64,000 nucleotides of DNA from Brevibacillus brevis (GTDB lineage: Bacteria > Bacillota > Bacilli > Brevibacillales > Brevibacillaceae), in the NCBI RefSeq assembly GCF_900637055.1, contig NZ_LR134338.1:3172001-3236000 (forward strand), in the 5' to 3' direction. Below the pieces are notes generated by a model. The model made no database searches, was not told the DNA's origin, and worked only from the letters and a program-made list of their open reading frames with translations. A program made the translations under genes and the position numbers. Positions 34,915 to 44,041 of the stretch are shown piece by piece (within the stretch, counting starts at the first letter, position 1; every line of letters begins with the position of its first letter).

Positions 34915-34953
34915 TAAAAGTAAAGATGGGAACGACCGCGACTGATCGTTCCC
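34915..34953 (-). terminator. Terminator after the YxYxxD lipoprotein gene
   Basis: On the minus strand GGGAACGA / TCGTTCCC is followed by ATCTTTACTTTT. It separates the lipoprotein operon from the sigma-factor gene. Confidence 0.7.
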
Positions 34954-34962
34954 TGGGCAGGC

Positions 34963-35451
34963 TTATTCAAATGCTGTTTCGCTGTTTACGATAAACCATA
35001 CATCTTTTACTCCTTGTCCGTTTACATCCCCTTCTTGCTGGTCTTTTGCATAATAATAGAGAGGAAAGCCTTTGTACGTAACCTGCTTCTTCCCGTTGTC
35101 TTCTCTTGTGATCGTATCGAAATCCTTTTTGTCAAAACCTTCCGGGACGGCGAAATCCTCCTGGGTAAATGCCGGCCAGTTTGCCAGGCAGTCTCCGCTG
35201 CAATTGCTTTTTCCTGCTTCGTCCTTTTTAAAGTAATACAGGGCCCTTCCCTGTGGATCCGCAAGGTACTTTCCAGCTTTCTCATTCTCCAAAAGCTGGA
35301 GGCTCTCAGCCGGGGCTAGTTCCGATTTCGTTTGTTCCGTTTGGGCTTGATCGGGTTGAACCGTCTCTGTTTTTACCTCCGTGCTTTTTCCGCAGGCAGC
35401 CAAAGCAAACATAATCGTAAGTATCGCAAGGGTAAAAACTGCTTTCTTCAT
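34963..35451 (-). CDS. COG4315-type lipoprotein with YxYxxD repeats
   Basis: This 162-residue precursor lipoprotein has a lipobox LAAC at the end of its signal peptide, then a Gln/Thr/Glu-rich linker and two copies of the repeat typical of COG4315: LYYFKKDEAGKSNCSGDCLANWPAF and a second ending LYYYAKDQQEGD. The two cysteines in NCSGDC are conserved in the family. Its function is not established; genes of this family often accompany ECF sigma/anti-sigma pairs. I chose the ATG at 35451, behind GGGAGGAACATAC, rather than the longer frame that overlaps the upstream gene. Confidence 0.87.
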   Translation of the reverse strand: MKKAVFTLAILTIMFALAACGKSTEVKTETVQPDQAQTEQTKSELAPAESLQLLENEKAGKYLADPQGRALYYFKKDEAGKSNCSGDCLANWPAFTQEDFAVPEGFDKKDFDTITREDNGKKQVTYKGFPLYYYAKDQQEGDVNGQGVKDVWFIVNSETAFE

Positions 35452-35489
35452 GTATGTTCCTCCCAGTTTTTTAGATGTAAGACTCGTCC

Positions 35490-36293
35490 TTACTTCCAGC
35501 CCCATTTTTGAAAGATTTGGTGAGATTCTTCCGTTCTTAAATAATCAATAAATTGCTGTGCCTCTTTTTTCTGATCAGTGATTTTCGTCAGGGCGATCGG
35601 CGTTCCACGATAGAGCTTTTCTTCTTCGGGCAGTTTGACCAGGTCTGTCACATTCTGGAGGCGGTAATGCCACGATTCATAGGTAATCCAGGCGTCCAGG
35701 CTGGAATTCGATTTCCATCGTTCAATGGCTTCGGCACTCGACTTTACAGAAAGGTTAATATTTTGAGAAATGCCTTCGATCAGCCCTTTTCTGCCTGCCA
35801 GGTCTTCCCACAGGCCAAGCTGGCCAGCCCCATTCACATCAATAATTTTTACTCCCTTTTTCGTTAAATCCTCCAGGCTTTCAATTTTCTTAGGATTTCC
35901 TTTCCTCACCAATATTCCTGCAGCACGCGGGTAAAGCTCCGTACGTGATTTTGTGTCGATCATTTCGGGGTGGTTAAAGATGAAGTCCTGCAGCATATAC
36001 TCGGAGCCACCGAAAATAATATCGGCATCTTGCTTTGCTTGGCCGATCCACTTGCCCTCTGGTCCGGCTGTTACTTCCACCTTCATTCCTGTTTTAGCTG
36101 AAAAATGTTCAGCAGCCTCCTTGATCGGTCCAAGTGGTCCACCTGGTCCGTACACCCGGATGACTTGATCACTTTGGCTTGATTTTGGTGTCGCCTGGGA
36201 CGCCGGCTTACCGTCCATTTGTGCATAGGCTGACATTCCGACAGCAGTAAAGACATAGAGCAGTAGAGCTGCTAGGAACACGGTCTTCTTCAT
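35490..36293 (-). CDS. AcfC-like extracellular solute-binding protein
   Basis: This 267-residue secreted protein has a signal peptide (cleavage near SAYA, residue 24) and the conserved opening VYGPGGPLGPIKEAAEHF of the accessory colonization factor AcfC group, a branch of periplasmic binding proteins related to sulfate/molybdate receptors. Later motifs such as DIIFGGSEYMLQDF and DAWITYESWHY are also typical. The ATG at 36293 follows GGAGGAAGAATC. It is followed by the YxYxxD lipoprotein gene after 38 bases, so the two are probably co-transcribed. No permease is nearby, so it may act in sensing rather than transport. Confidence 0.85.
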   Translation of the reverse strand: MKKTVFLAALLLYVFTAVGMSAYAQMDGKPASQATPKSSQSDQVIRVYGPGGPLGPIKEAAEHFSAKTGMKVEVTAGPEGKWIGQAKQDADIIFGGSEYMLQDFIFNHPEMIDTKSRTELYPRAAGILVRKGNPKKIESLEDLTKKGVKIIDVNGAGQLGLWEDLAGRKGLIEGISQNINLSVKSSAEAIERWKSNSSLDAWITYESWHYRLQNVTDLVKLPEEEKLYRGTPIALTKITDQKKEAQQFIDYLRTEESHQIFQKWGWK

Positions 36294-36421
36294 GATTCTT
36301 CCTCCATTTCACACATGTTTTTTACCGGTACTATCAAAGGAAACGAAGGGAGGCGGTAAACGGTTTGATTGCAATTGCGAAATAGTTGGAAAGTTTCATA
36401 AAGGAAAACTAGTCTGGTGAA

Positions 36422-36481
36422 AAATAAATAAAGATCTCCGCACAACCTACGCCAGCCTGGCCAGGTGTATGGCGATCTTTT
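36422..36481 (-). terminator. Probable terminator after the LysR gene
   Basis: On the minus strand a long imperfect stem beginning AAAGATC and ending GATCTTT is followed by ATTTATTTTT, about 85 bases beyond the LysR stop codon. Confidence 0.55.
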
Positions 36482-36566
36482 TCATATTCTGACACGCTGA
36501 TCGGTTGACTGCTTGAATTACCGGGACTTTCCCCCTGCCCGTAGGTGTTTTCATATCGGGAATAGG

Positions 36567-37475
36567 CTAAACGGTTTTATTCTCCTCTATAGCGATAACC
36601 TTCCTTGCTGCTTCTATGAATGATAATAGGATTGGTGAAAGCCACTTGTCTTTATGCCATAGCATCTGTGTATACACGTGCAAGTCCGGAATTTGCCATG
36701 GAAGAGCAACAAGTTCGCCCCGTTCAACTTCCGCTTTCGTTGTCATTTCAGGAAGAAAGGCAATACCGATTCCCGTAATTGCACATTGTTTAATGGCTTC
36801 GGCATTTTGAAACTCTAAATACGTAATACTATCAATGCCCTTTTTCTCAAATTGCCGGTCAAACATGGTTCGATAGGGACAACCCTTTTCATTCGTCAGG
36901 AACACCTGTCCGTGAAAATCTTCCAGCTGCAGTACAGTTAGTTTCGAGAGTGGGTGGTCTGGAGCGGCGAAAAAGCGGAAAGTTTCTTCCACCAATGGCT
37001 CCACTGCAAGTGCGCTCGAGCGAATGGGTTCGTCCAACATAAAGACGACATCCGCGGTTCCCTCAAAGAGCGTTTGCTTGAGTTGTTGATTTGGAACGGA
37101 GCGGAAGATGAGACGAACTCCCGGATAGCGCGAACGAAATAGGTGAAAGACAACTGGTAGCCGATAGGCGCAAAGAACCTCGTTAGCACTTATTGTTAGG
37201 GTGCCGCTTACATTCTCATTGTCATGAACGACACTGCGAGCTTCGTCCAATTTGTCTAGAACGCTTTGGATATGAGTTAAAAAGCGTTTACCCGCAGTTG
37301 TTAGAACGAGCTGCTTGCCCAAGCGGTCAAAGAGACGAACACCAAGCTCATCCTCCAATGCTTTTATTTGCATCGTGACGTTGGAAGGGACGTAGTTCAG
37401 CACTTCCGCTGCCCGACTGAAATTTAAAGTTGATGCCACCGTGCGGAATGTAATCAGTTGGCGCAATTCCATCAT
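36567..37475 (-). CDS. LysR family transcriptional regulator
   Basis: This 302-residue regulator has an N-terminal winged helix (ELRQLITFRTVASTLNFSRAA, YVPSNVTMQIKALEDE) and a LysR ligand-binding domain. I chose the ATG at 37475 behind AAAGGGGGATCGT; the next codon is also ATG, and a longer frame to 37496 has no site. It is divergent from a MetX-like hydrolase gene with 136 bases between them, the usual arrangement for a regulator and its target. The effector is unknown. Confidence 0.87.
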   Translation of the reverse strand: MMELRQLITFRTVASTLNFSRAAEVLNYVPSNVTMQIKALEDELGVRLFDRLGKQLVLTTAGKRFLTHIQSVLDKLDEARSVVHDNENVSGTLTISANEVLCAYRLPVVFHLFRSRYPGVRLIFRSVPNQQLKQTLFEGTADVVFMLDEPIRSSALAVEPLVEETFRFFAAPDHPLSKLTVLQLEDFHGQVFLTNEKGCPYRTMFDRQFEKKGIDSITYLEFQNAEAIKQCAITGIGIAFLPEMTTKAEVERGELVALPWQIPDLHVYTQMLWHKDKWLSPILLSFIEAARKVIAIEENKTV

Positions 37476-37611
37476 ACGATCCCCCTTTACCTTCAAGATT
37501 ATTGAATATTGCTTTGAATTTCATTCACTTTTGCTGAGACTATCACAGATCTATACTAACAACAAGAAATACATACTTGTATGGTTTCATTTTGAAGGGA
37601 GAGACAATACG

Positions 37612-38652
37612 ATGGATTATGAGATTTTTGATTTGGGTGACGTTACCTTGCAATCAGGAGTGACGTTACCGAGCGCTTATCTTGCTTATAAGACTTATGG
37701 AAGATTGAATGAAAAGAAAGATAATGTCATCGTCTATCCAACTGCATTTGGCGACCAGCATGTTCAGAATGAATGGTTGATTGGAAACGGCATGGCACTA
37801 GATCCGCAGAAATATTTCATTATCGTTCCAAATCTGCTGGGCAACGGATTATCTTCGTCTCCCAGTAACACGCCTCCCCCATTCGACCGGGCTAATTTTC
37901 CGCAGGTAACCATTTATGACAACGTTACATTACAGCATCGGCTGGTGACCGAGAAATTCGGCATTCAAAAGATTGCTCTCGTAGTAGGGTGGTCAATGGG
38001 AGGCATTCAAGCATTCCAATGGGGGGCAAGTTATCCCGACATGGTGGAACGAATTGCACCTTTCGCCGGAGTTGCAAAGACATGGCCCCAAACGTATGTG
38101 GTCCTAGACGGCATGAGAGCTCCGCTCATGGCTGCGGCCCGCTTCGATTCAAATAAACTAAACCAGTTGACTTCTGCAGACATGCGCGCGGTTGGCCGTG
38201 TCTATGCAGGATGGGGTGTATCGCAGGCGTTTTACAGAGAGGAAGTTTATCGTGAGCTGGGATTTGACTCATTGGCAGATTTTGTGGCTGGCGTCTGGGA
38301 AAATAGCTTTATGAAGATGGATCCGCACAATGTCCTGGCCATGTTATGGACAGGCCAACATGCAGATATTAGTGCAAACCCCTCCTATAACGGAGATTTC
38401 GATGAGGCGCTCAAAAGCATTAAAGCGCTTGCCTGCGTCATGCCAGGGAGCACGGATCTCTTCTGCTCGGCAGACGATAACGAATACGAGGCTAAGCTAA
38501 TACCTAATGCTATTTTTAAACCTATCGAATCGATCTGGGGCCATTTTGCCGGTCGTGGAATCAACAGTGCCGATAATAAATTTATTGATGACAATCTAAA
38601 ACGCTTGTTGGGTCAACGCCTTGCATCCAATAGCCTCCGCACAAATAATTAA
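37612..38652 (+). CDS. MetX-like alpha/beta-hydrolase (homoserine O-acyltransferase fold)
   Basis: This 346-residue protein of the homoserine O-acetyltransferase/MetX superfamily opens LGDVTLQSGVTLPSAYLAYKTYG and has the nucleophile elbow GWSMGG. The C-terminal histidine lies in SIWGHFAGRG, and the aspartate probably near CSADDNEYEAK. Real MetX enzymes carry the GGS/TG-type oxyanion pattern and act in methionine synthesis; this one is of the shorter, divergent type annotated as alpha/beta hydrolase, so acyltransferase activity is uncertain. The start at 37612 has GGGAGAGA upstream. It is divergent from a LysR regulator. Confidence 0.82.
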   Translation: MDYEIFDLGDVTLQSGVTLPSAYLAYKTYGRLNEKKDNVIVYPTAFGDQHVQNEWLIGNGMALDPQKYFIIVPNLLGNGLSSSPSNTPPPFDRANFPQVTIYDNVTLQHRLVTEKFGIQKIALVVGWSMGGIQAFQWGASYPDMVERIAPFAGVAKTWPQTYVVLDGMRAPLMAAARFDSNKLNQLTSADMRAVGRVYAGWGVSQAFYREEVYRELGFDSLADFVAGVWENSFMKMDPHNVLAMLWTGQHADISANPSYNGDFDEALKSIKALACVMPGSTDLFCSADDNEYEAKLIPNAIFKPIESIWGHFAGRGINSADNKFIDDNLKRLLGQRLASNSLRTNN

Positions 38653-38670
38653 AAATGGCATGGAAGAAGG

Positions 38671-38728
38671 CCAAATTCGAAGGTTGAACGTAACGATAAT
38701 AGCTTCGTTCAACCTTCTATGAATTTGG
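38671..38728. repeat. Long inverted repeat after the MetX-like gene
   Basis: CCAAATTC plus GAAGGTTGAACG on the left pairs with CGTTCAACCTTC plus GAATTTGG on the right, giving a 20-bp stem with a small bulge and a loop of about 15 bases. There is no T run. It may be a stabilising 3' hairpin between convergent genes. Confidence 0.65.
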
Positions 38729-38772
38729 TCACTACCCAATAAACTGCGTCGATTCACAGCCTACTCTCGACA

Positions 38773-40344
38773 TTAAGCCATGGGGTGCCCTTCTGTAGTG
38801 GTTCGGTTAATCGTTTGTTTCTGAGAACCTCTTGATTGTATCCGTATTTGACAAATTCGAATAACACGAACTATCACTATGACAAGATTTTGAAAAGAAG
38901 CTATTCCCAGCCAAATAATAATACTCGGCATCATCATAAAGATACCTTCCAAACTTAGCACTCGTTCGCCACCAAGAAATGTGATCATTTTCGGCAGGAA
39001 AAGGAGCTGGAATAACGGTAACATCATTAGGATGAAGGATAGGAATCTCAACCAACTAGGACGCTTCTTGTAGTGCGCTTCCCCTTTCTTTAACCGCCAA
39101 AAGCGGCGAATTCCCAAAAGCACCGTGATCAAGATGATGATACACATACCCGATTCAAGCATGGTATGAGTGAGAAAAGAATTTTCTGGCGGGGAATTAG
39201 TCAATATTCCCGACAATCCACTCACAAATGAATAATAATCGACGAAAGTATTCAAGCCACTGTTGAACAAGATGACAATGCCAAGCCTCTGATCAAGTAT
39301 TACAAGTTCTTGCGCTTTGTAGGTCCACAAGATTCCTCCATGTTCGATTTGTGTTTTTTCATCAGCGGTTTTAGAGATTTCCCAGCCCAGACCATATGAT
39401 CCCTTAGGACCTGTAGGTGAATGCATGGTTCTAATCCCCTCACTACTAAGCAGCTGCACATTGTTGTATTTTCCACCGTTTCCCTGTATGATCAACCATT
39501 TAGCCATGTCGTTGACTGTTGAAACCATCCCTGCCGCTCCTTCAACGAACCATTCCGGTTCTGCAGTAGCTATTGGTTTTCCAAATAGAAAATAGTGTCC
39601 TCTTGAAATTTCACTGGACTTTTCAACAAATTGACTTGTATTTGAGACATCAAAGGTACGATTCATTTCAAGTGGAGTGAAAATATGCCGTTGCAAATAA
39701 TCAGGGAACTTTTCCTTGCTGACTACTTCTACCAACCGGGCTAACAGTTGGTAATTCGTATTATTGTAATGAAATTCTCTACCGGGGTCGCTATGGAGGG
39801 TAACTTCATGCAATCGTTGCACGACTTCTTCTAACGAGTTGGGCTGGGGATGAATCGTCATATCTGAGTAAACGGTGTCAGTCAAGCCGCTTGTATGACT
39901 CAACAGGTGACGAACCGTGATTGTCGATCCACGGGGATCATTCAGCTGAAACGAGGGAATATAGTGAGCAATCGGTTTGTCTAGATCCACTTTTCCGGAC
40001 TCAGCTAGCTGCATGACAGCCAAAGCTGTAAATGATTTGCTCAACGAAGCAATAGCGAGTGGAGTATCAGCTGTGATCGGACTCTGATCAGCTGTTTTTC
40101 CATAACCTTTTGAGAAAATAACTCTGTCATCGCGGGTAATCGCTACCGCTAATCCCGGAATATGATTTTCTTCCATTTTCATTTGAATGAAACGATCGAT
40201 TTGATCCTTAGGAAAGTCTTCTTGAGCAAAGGCACTATCAATAGAAGTAAGAAGGATAGTCAAACAAAAGATAAGAGTCAAAGTGAATTTGACATACACC
40301 GCCCACTGATATTTTTGTACTTTACACTGTAAATAGGTAATCAA
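38773..40344 (-). CDS. Membrane-anchored S12 serine peptidase, candidate D-stereospecific resistance peptidase
   Basis: This 523-residue protein has a signal peptide (hydrophobic core residues 20-35, cleavage near AFA at 40), a beta-lactamase/D-peptidase domain (SLSK at 100-103, YNN at 193-195, HGG at 335-337) and three membrane helices near residues 394-412, 431-452 and 465-495. This architecture matches the published D-stereospecific resistance peptidases (BogQ, TriF), which cleave D-amino-acid-containing non-ribosomal antibiotics outside the cell. The start is probably a TTG at 40344 behind GGAAGGGAATAACG. It is the last gene of an operon with a response regulator, ABC transporter and kinase, about 10 kb from the NRPS cluster. 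Confidence 0.83.
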   Translation of the reverse strand: MITYLQCKVQKYQWAVYVKFTLTLIFCLTILLTSIDSAFAQEDFPKDQIDRFIQMKMEENHIPGLAVAITRDDRVIFSKGYGKTADQSPITADTPLAIASLSKSFTALAVMQLAESGKVDLDKPIAHYIPSFQLNDPRGSTITVRHLLSHTSGLTDTVYSDMTIHPQPNSLEEVVQRLHEVTLHSDPGREFHYNNTNYQLLARLVEVVSKEKFPDYLQRHIFTPLEMNRTFDVSNTSQFVEKSSEISRGHYFLFGKPIATAEPEWFVEGAAGMVSTVNDMAKWLIIQGNGGKYNNVQLLSSEGIRTMHSPTGPKGSYGLGWEISKTADEKTQIEHGGILWTYKAQELVILDQRLGIVILFNSGLNTFVDYYSFVSGLSGILTNSPPENSFLTHTMLESGMCIIILITVLLGIRRFWRLKKGEAHYKKRPSWLRFLSFILMMLPLFQLLFLPKMITFLGGERVLSLEGIFMMMPSIIIWLGIASFQNLVIVIVRVIRICQIRIQSRGSQKQTINRTTTEGHPMA

Positions 40345-40347
40345 ACG

Positions 40348-41259
40348 TTATTCCCTTCCTTCATCCAGATTCCATTCACATTTCATGATGAGTAATTCTT
40401 CTTGAAGTTCTGCTGTCAGCTTCCCATTCATTTTTAGCATAAGAGTCTTTGCTATGGACAAACCCAGACCCGTGCCTCTGCCCGACCTTGTCGCATCAGA
40501 CGTATAAAAACGGTCAAATAACTTTTCCACATCTTGCTGATTCAAATGGCGGGCATGATTGCTTACAGAAAAAATAACGGTCGAATCCTGCTTCTCAAGG
40601 CGAATCCTGACTGGGCCAACAGCGTGAGTAGCTGCATTTGCCAAGAGATTTTCCACAACACGCTTGATAGCCGATTCATCTGTATAAAGCAAGATTTTCT
40701 CGTTCGGCAATTGTATCAACGGTTCTAAAGCGCGTTCGTTGAACCGGTCGTAAAAGCCCAGTAAGACTTCCGAAACGAGCGTGTTCATGTCCACCTTTTC
40801 CAGGTCCAGCTCAAAGTCAGCATGGTCGATAACCGATAGATCGAAAAAATCATGTAACAACTCTTGCAAACGCTTCGTTCGGTTCTTGGCGGTCATCAAG
40901 TATTCCAGCTTCTCCGCCTCGCCTGCACCTTCCGACTCCATAAGCTGGATATACCCCAGGATGGATGTGAGTGGGGTACGCAAATCGTGTGAGATATTCG
41001 CAATTCCTTGCTTGAGCTCGTTTTCAGTCCTTCTGCGCAATGCATTTGCCTCCACAATAAGTGTAAGCAACTTGTTGATTTCCTCGGTCAATGTCTCTAA
41101 ATCCTGATCAAACAAGGCAATATCGATCTTTTTCTCGGTTGATCCCTTCGTATAAGACTGCAACTGATGGGTTACTCGCTTTATCTCTCGTTTCATGCCA
41201 TACAAGCGGATCATTGTAACGACTGCTATGGCACATGCAGCACACACCACAATAAGCAT
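40348..41259 (-). CDS. Sensor histidine kinase with short N-terminal anchor
   Basis: This 303-residue kinase has one or two membrane spans at the very N-terminus (VVCAACAIAVVTMI), almost no extracytoplasmic sensor, a HisKA domain (IANISHDLRTPLTSILGYIQLME) and an ATPase domain (ENLLANAATHA, GRGTGLGLSIAKTL). Such short-sensor kinases are usually controlled by a partner ABC transporter that detects antimicrobial peptides. The operon here (regulator, ABC ATPase, permease, kinase, peptidase) fits that model. The ATG at 41259 has GGAAGGACCGAG upstream. Confidence 0.87.
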   Translation of the reverse strand: MLIVVCAACAIAVVTMIRLYGMKREIKRVTHQLQSYTKGSTEKKIDIALFDQDLETLTEEINKLLTLIVEANALRRRTENELKQGIANISHDLRTPLTSILGYIQLMESEGAGEAEKLEYLMTAKNRTKRLQELLHDFFDLSVIDHADFELDLEKVDMNTLVSEVLLGFYDRFNERALEPLIQLPNEKILLYTDESAIKRVVENLLANAATHAVGPVRIRLEKQDSTVIFSVSNHARHLNQQDVEKLFDRFYTSDATRSGRGTGLGLSIAKTLMLKMNGKLTAELQEELLIMKCEWNLDEGRE

Positions 41260-41286
41260 CTCGGTCCTTCCCTTCCTCCATCCTTG

Positions 41287-42048
41287 CTACTTGATTTCTT
41301 TTCTCTTGTAAACCCAGCAGCCGGCAAGTCCACAGCCAAAGAATGTCAGGATCGGGACTACCGTCAATCGCCATAATTCGGTGTTGCTTGGCGAGGTACT
41401 ACCAATATCGCCTACTAATGTAAACACGCTATATTCATAAGCAGTTTCAAAGATAGGCAGATATTCACCTATGCTTGTAAAAATGACATCGATACTCAAA
41501 AAGAAGATAATTGAGGTAGAAATCGTTTTACCGCTGGTCGTGAAGGTAATGGCAAACAATGCAGCGACCGAGGCAAATGACGCCGAAAACAGTATGGTAA
41601 AAAGCATTGATCTCAAGACGAGCAACGCTGCTGATTGGTTATCGATCGCCCCAAACCCAGACAATATGGTGCTGATCACCATATTAAAAACCGGAAACAG
41701 TAGAGAAAGAAGGATTACACCCCAAGAGTACACACACAGTTTTGCCGTGAAAATTTTCATTCTGCTATTCCCGCTCGTTGCCATGTTCTTCATGACCCCG
41801 GTTGAATACTCGCTAGATATAAAGAAGCCTGCCAGGATACACAAGGACACCTTGATAATCAATGTGTTGCCGGAAAGAGCTCGCTGGAAGGATTCTAATC
41901 CAGTAAATAGAGGATCACCATCCAGCCTATTATCGAAATGCCAGTAAAGCGGCCAAAAGATCGATAGCTCTACCATGATCATCGCTAGTGTCCTGAACGA
42001 GCGGTCCTTCCGCAATTTATACCATTCGGACTTGATGAGATTATACAT
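41287..42048 (-). CDS. ABC-2 type transporter permease
   Basis: This 253-residue permease has six hydrophobic helices in the ABC-2 pattern, starting MYNLIKSEWYKLRKDRSFRT, as in BcrB and lantibiotic-immunity permeases. I chose the ATG at 42048 behind AAAGGAGAGAGCC; the longer frame to 42165 lies inside the ATPase gene. It overlaps the ATPase stop by 8 bases. It would form an exporter or immunity transporter with the preceding ATPase for a peptide antibiotic; the substrate is not known. Confidence 0.85.
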   Translation of the reverse strand: MYNLIKSEWYKLRKDRSFRTLAMIMVELSIFWPLYWHFDNRLDGDPLFTGLESFQRALSGNTLIIKVSLCILAGFFISSEYSTGVMKNMATSGNSRMKIFTAKLCVYSWGVILLSLLFPVFNMVISTILSGFGAIDNQSAALLVLRSMLFTILFSASFASVAALFAITFTTSGKTISTSIIFFLSIDVIFTSIGEYLPIFETAYEYSVFTLVGDIGSTSPSNTELWRLTVVPILTFFGCGLAGCWVYKRKEIK

Positions 42049-42964
42049 GGCTCTCTCCTTTGATCCGATTTGCGAAATAGCTCTCCAGATCTTCACCCAT
42101 CGGCATGAACTGTTCAATTGTGAGCCCAGCTCTGAAAAGAATCGAAGAAACCATACCGGGATCATGAACGAATTGATACAGCCTGATCACACCATCTGGC
42201 ATCACTTCAAAATTGCTGGTATGCAGTTCTTGATCAATAATCGTAGCGGCCTTACTTGCATCATTTACTTTGATGTGCAAGTACTGCTTACACTTTTCAT
42301 GCAGTTCATTTGCTGTCAATTGTTCCAGCAGCTTTCCCTTATGGATGATTCCATAATGAGTGGCTAGCAAATGCAACTCACTGAGGATATGCGTTGAGAT
42401 CAAGATCGTAGTTCCGTTCTCCGAATGCAATCTTTTCAGGAGCTCTCTCAATTTTATGACTCCCGTCGGGTCAAGTCCTGTCGTAGGCTCATCCAAAATT
42501 AAAAATTCAGGATCGCCGAGTAAAGCAATAGCGATTCCAAGACGTTGCTTCATTCCTAAGGAAAAATGCATGGATTTTTTCTTGCCAGCTTCCTGTAATC
42601 CAACTAGCTCTAGTGTATTCTCTATGCATTTGCGTCCCGGTATTCCTTTTTGTATGCGATGTACCTCGAGATTCTCCCATGCGGTCATGTGAGGAAACAA
42701 CGCAGGACTTTCGATTAACGAACCAATTCGTTTTCTAGCAAGGACAAGTTCCCGTTCTCCATTCGCTCCAAATAACTCAATAGAACCCGATGTAGGAAAT
42801 GTCAGCCCATTCACAATCCGAATCAATGTAGATTTCCCTGCGCCATTTTGTCCAATAAACCCGTAGATTGACCCACGTTTAATCATCAGCGTTACTTTGT
42901 CAAGAGCGACGTTGTTTTTATAAGCTTTCGTTAAATCGTTCGTTCTGAGAACAAGCTCAGTCAT
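42041..42964 (-). CDS. ABC transporter ATP-binding protein (BcrA-like)
   Basis: This 307-residue ATPase has Walker A GQNGAGKST, signature FSLGMKQR and Walker B ILDEPTTGLDP, the pattern of BcrA/lantibiotic-immunity ATPases, plus a C-terminal extension. I chose the ATG at 42964 behind AAGGGAGGAGG. It is the second gene of the regulator-transporter-kinase-peptidase operon. With the ABC-2 permease it probably removes a peptide antibiotic from the membrane or signals its presence to the kinase. Confidence 0.87.
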   Translation of the reverse strand: MTELVLRTNDLTKAYKNNVALDKVTLMIKRGSIYGFIGQNGAGKSTLIRIVNGLTFPTSGSIELFGANGERELVLARKRIGSLIESPALFPHMTAWENLEVHRIQKGIPGRKCIENTLELVGLQEAGKKKSMHFSLGMKQRLGIAIALLGDPEFLILDEPTTGLDPTGVIKLRELLKRLHSENGTTILISTHILSELHLLATHYGIIHKGKLLEQLTANELHEKCKQYLHIKVNDASKAATIIDQELHTSNFEVMPDGVIRLYQFVHDPGMVSSILFRAGLTIEQFMPMGEDLESYFANRIKGESHV

Positions 42965-43062
42965 CTGTCGAACACCTCCTCCCTTAGGCGATACCTTCAT
43001 TATCAAAAGCTCGCCATAAGAGAACTCAAAGAGAATCTTAAGAAAACATTAAGTTGGTACCG

Positions 43063-43752
43063 TTATCGAAGCCGATAGCCCATCCCCCATAACGTTTCTA
43101 TATATTCCTGTTTGGGATTGGCTTTTGCCAGTTTGCTTCTTAAATTGCTGATATGTACGCCCACCGTATTGTCATCCCCCATAAACTCCTCGTTCCAGAT
43201 ACTTTCAAAAACATTCGCCTTCGAAAACACTTTTTTGGGATACGACATGAACAGCTCTAAAATAGCAAATTCTCTTGCTGTCAAAGTTACATCGGAACCG
43301 TTAATCGTCACGAATTTGGTTTCTTTATCCAGCACGAGATCCTTGTACGTTAATCGATTACTTGGAGGCGGACTTGAGAATCGCAAGTATCTTCTCATAT
43401 GGGAATCGATGCGTGCAGACACCTCCTCAATATCAAACGGCTTTGTAATAAAATCATCTGCTCCAGTACGAAGGGTTGCTATTTTCGTCTTTTGCTCGTC
43501 TTTGGCAGAGATAATAATAACTGGCGTCCGAAACACCTCGTTGATCTTCTCCAGTAATTGTTCACCGGTGAGTCCCGGGAGCATCAGATCAAGTAGTACG
43601 AGATCCCATTCCTGTCTGTCCAAGTAGAGATTCGCTTCTGTTCCCGAATAGGCTGCTTGGGCAATGTACCCGCTTTTCGTGACAATCGTACACAATAGTT
43701 TATTAATATCGCTGTCATCTTCCACAACTAATACATGTATCTTTTTATCCAT
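43063..43752 (-). CDS. OmpR/PhoB family response regulator
   Basis: This 229-residue protein has a receiver domain (acidic EDD, phospho-acceptor in LVLLDLMLPG, FITKPF) and a winged helix (LTAREFAILELFMS, ETLWGMGYRLR). I chose the ATG at 43752 behind AAAAAAGGTGAGACC. It heads the five-gene operon with the ABC transporter, kinase and S12 peptidase, and presumably activates it when the kinase is stimulated. A SigA-like promoter lies at 43871-43900. Confidence 0.9.
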   Translation of the reverse strand: MDKKIHVLVVEDDSDINKLLCTIVTKSGYIAQAAYSGTEANLYLDRQEWDLVLLDLMLPGLTGEQLLEKINEVFRTPVIIISAKDEQKTKIATLRTGADDFITKPFDIEEVSARIDSHMRRYLRFSSPPPSNRLTYKDLVLDKETKFVTINGSDVTLTAREFAILELFMSYPKKVFSKANVFESIWNEEFMGDDNTVGVHISNLRSKLAKANPKQEYIETLWGMGYRLR

Positions 43753-43870
43753 GGTCTCACCTTTTTTCTTTGTGAATAGGGTTGAATCGTGATTTGATTC
43801 GTAGACTCCCACTGACTAGTATCTTCTCATGCTAATTGAGTCTTAATCCTAATAGTACCTTGAAAATACT

Positions 43871-43900
43871 AGCGTATTGCAAACTTTTACTTATTGTCAA
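43871..43900 (-). promoter_or_regulatory. Promoter of the regulator-ABC-kinase-peptidase operon
   Basis: On the minus strand there is TTGACA (43895-43900), an 18-base spacer and TACGCT (43871-43876). It leaves a leader of about 110 bases before the response-regulator start. Confidence 0.55.
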
Positions 43901-44041
43901 AAAACCCCTAGCTGTGTATGCTAAGACCCTTGTTACGAAAATGGCACGGAATCTGTTATACACTCTAGATAGAAGATCAGGCAAGTAGACATGAAAGTTC
44001 ATAAGAATGAATACAGTGTCTTTTGGGATTCAGTTGTATGC

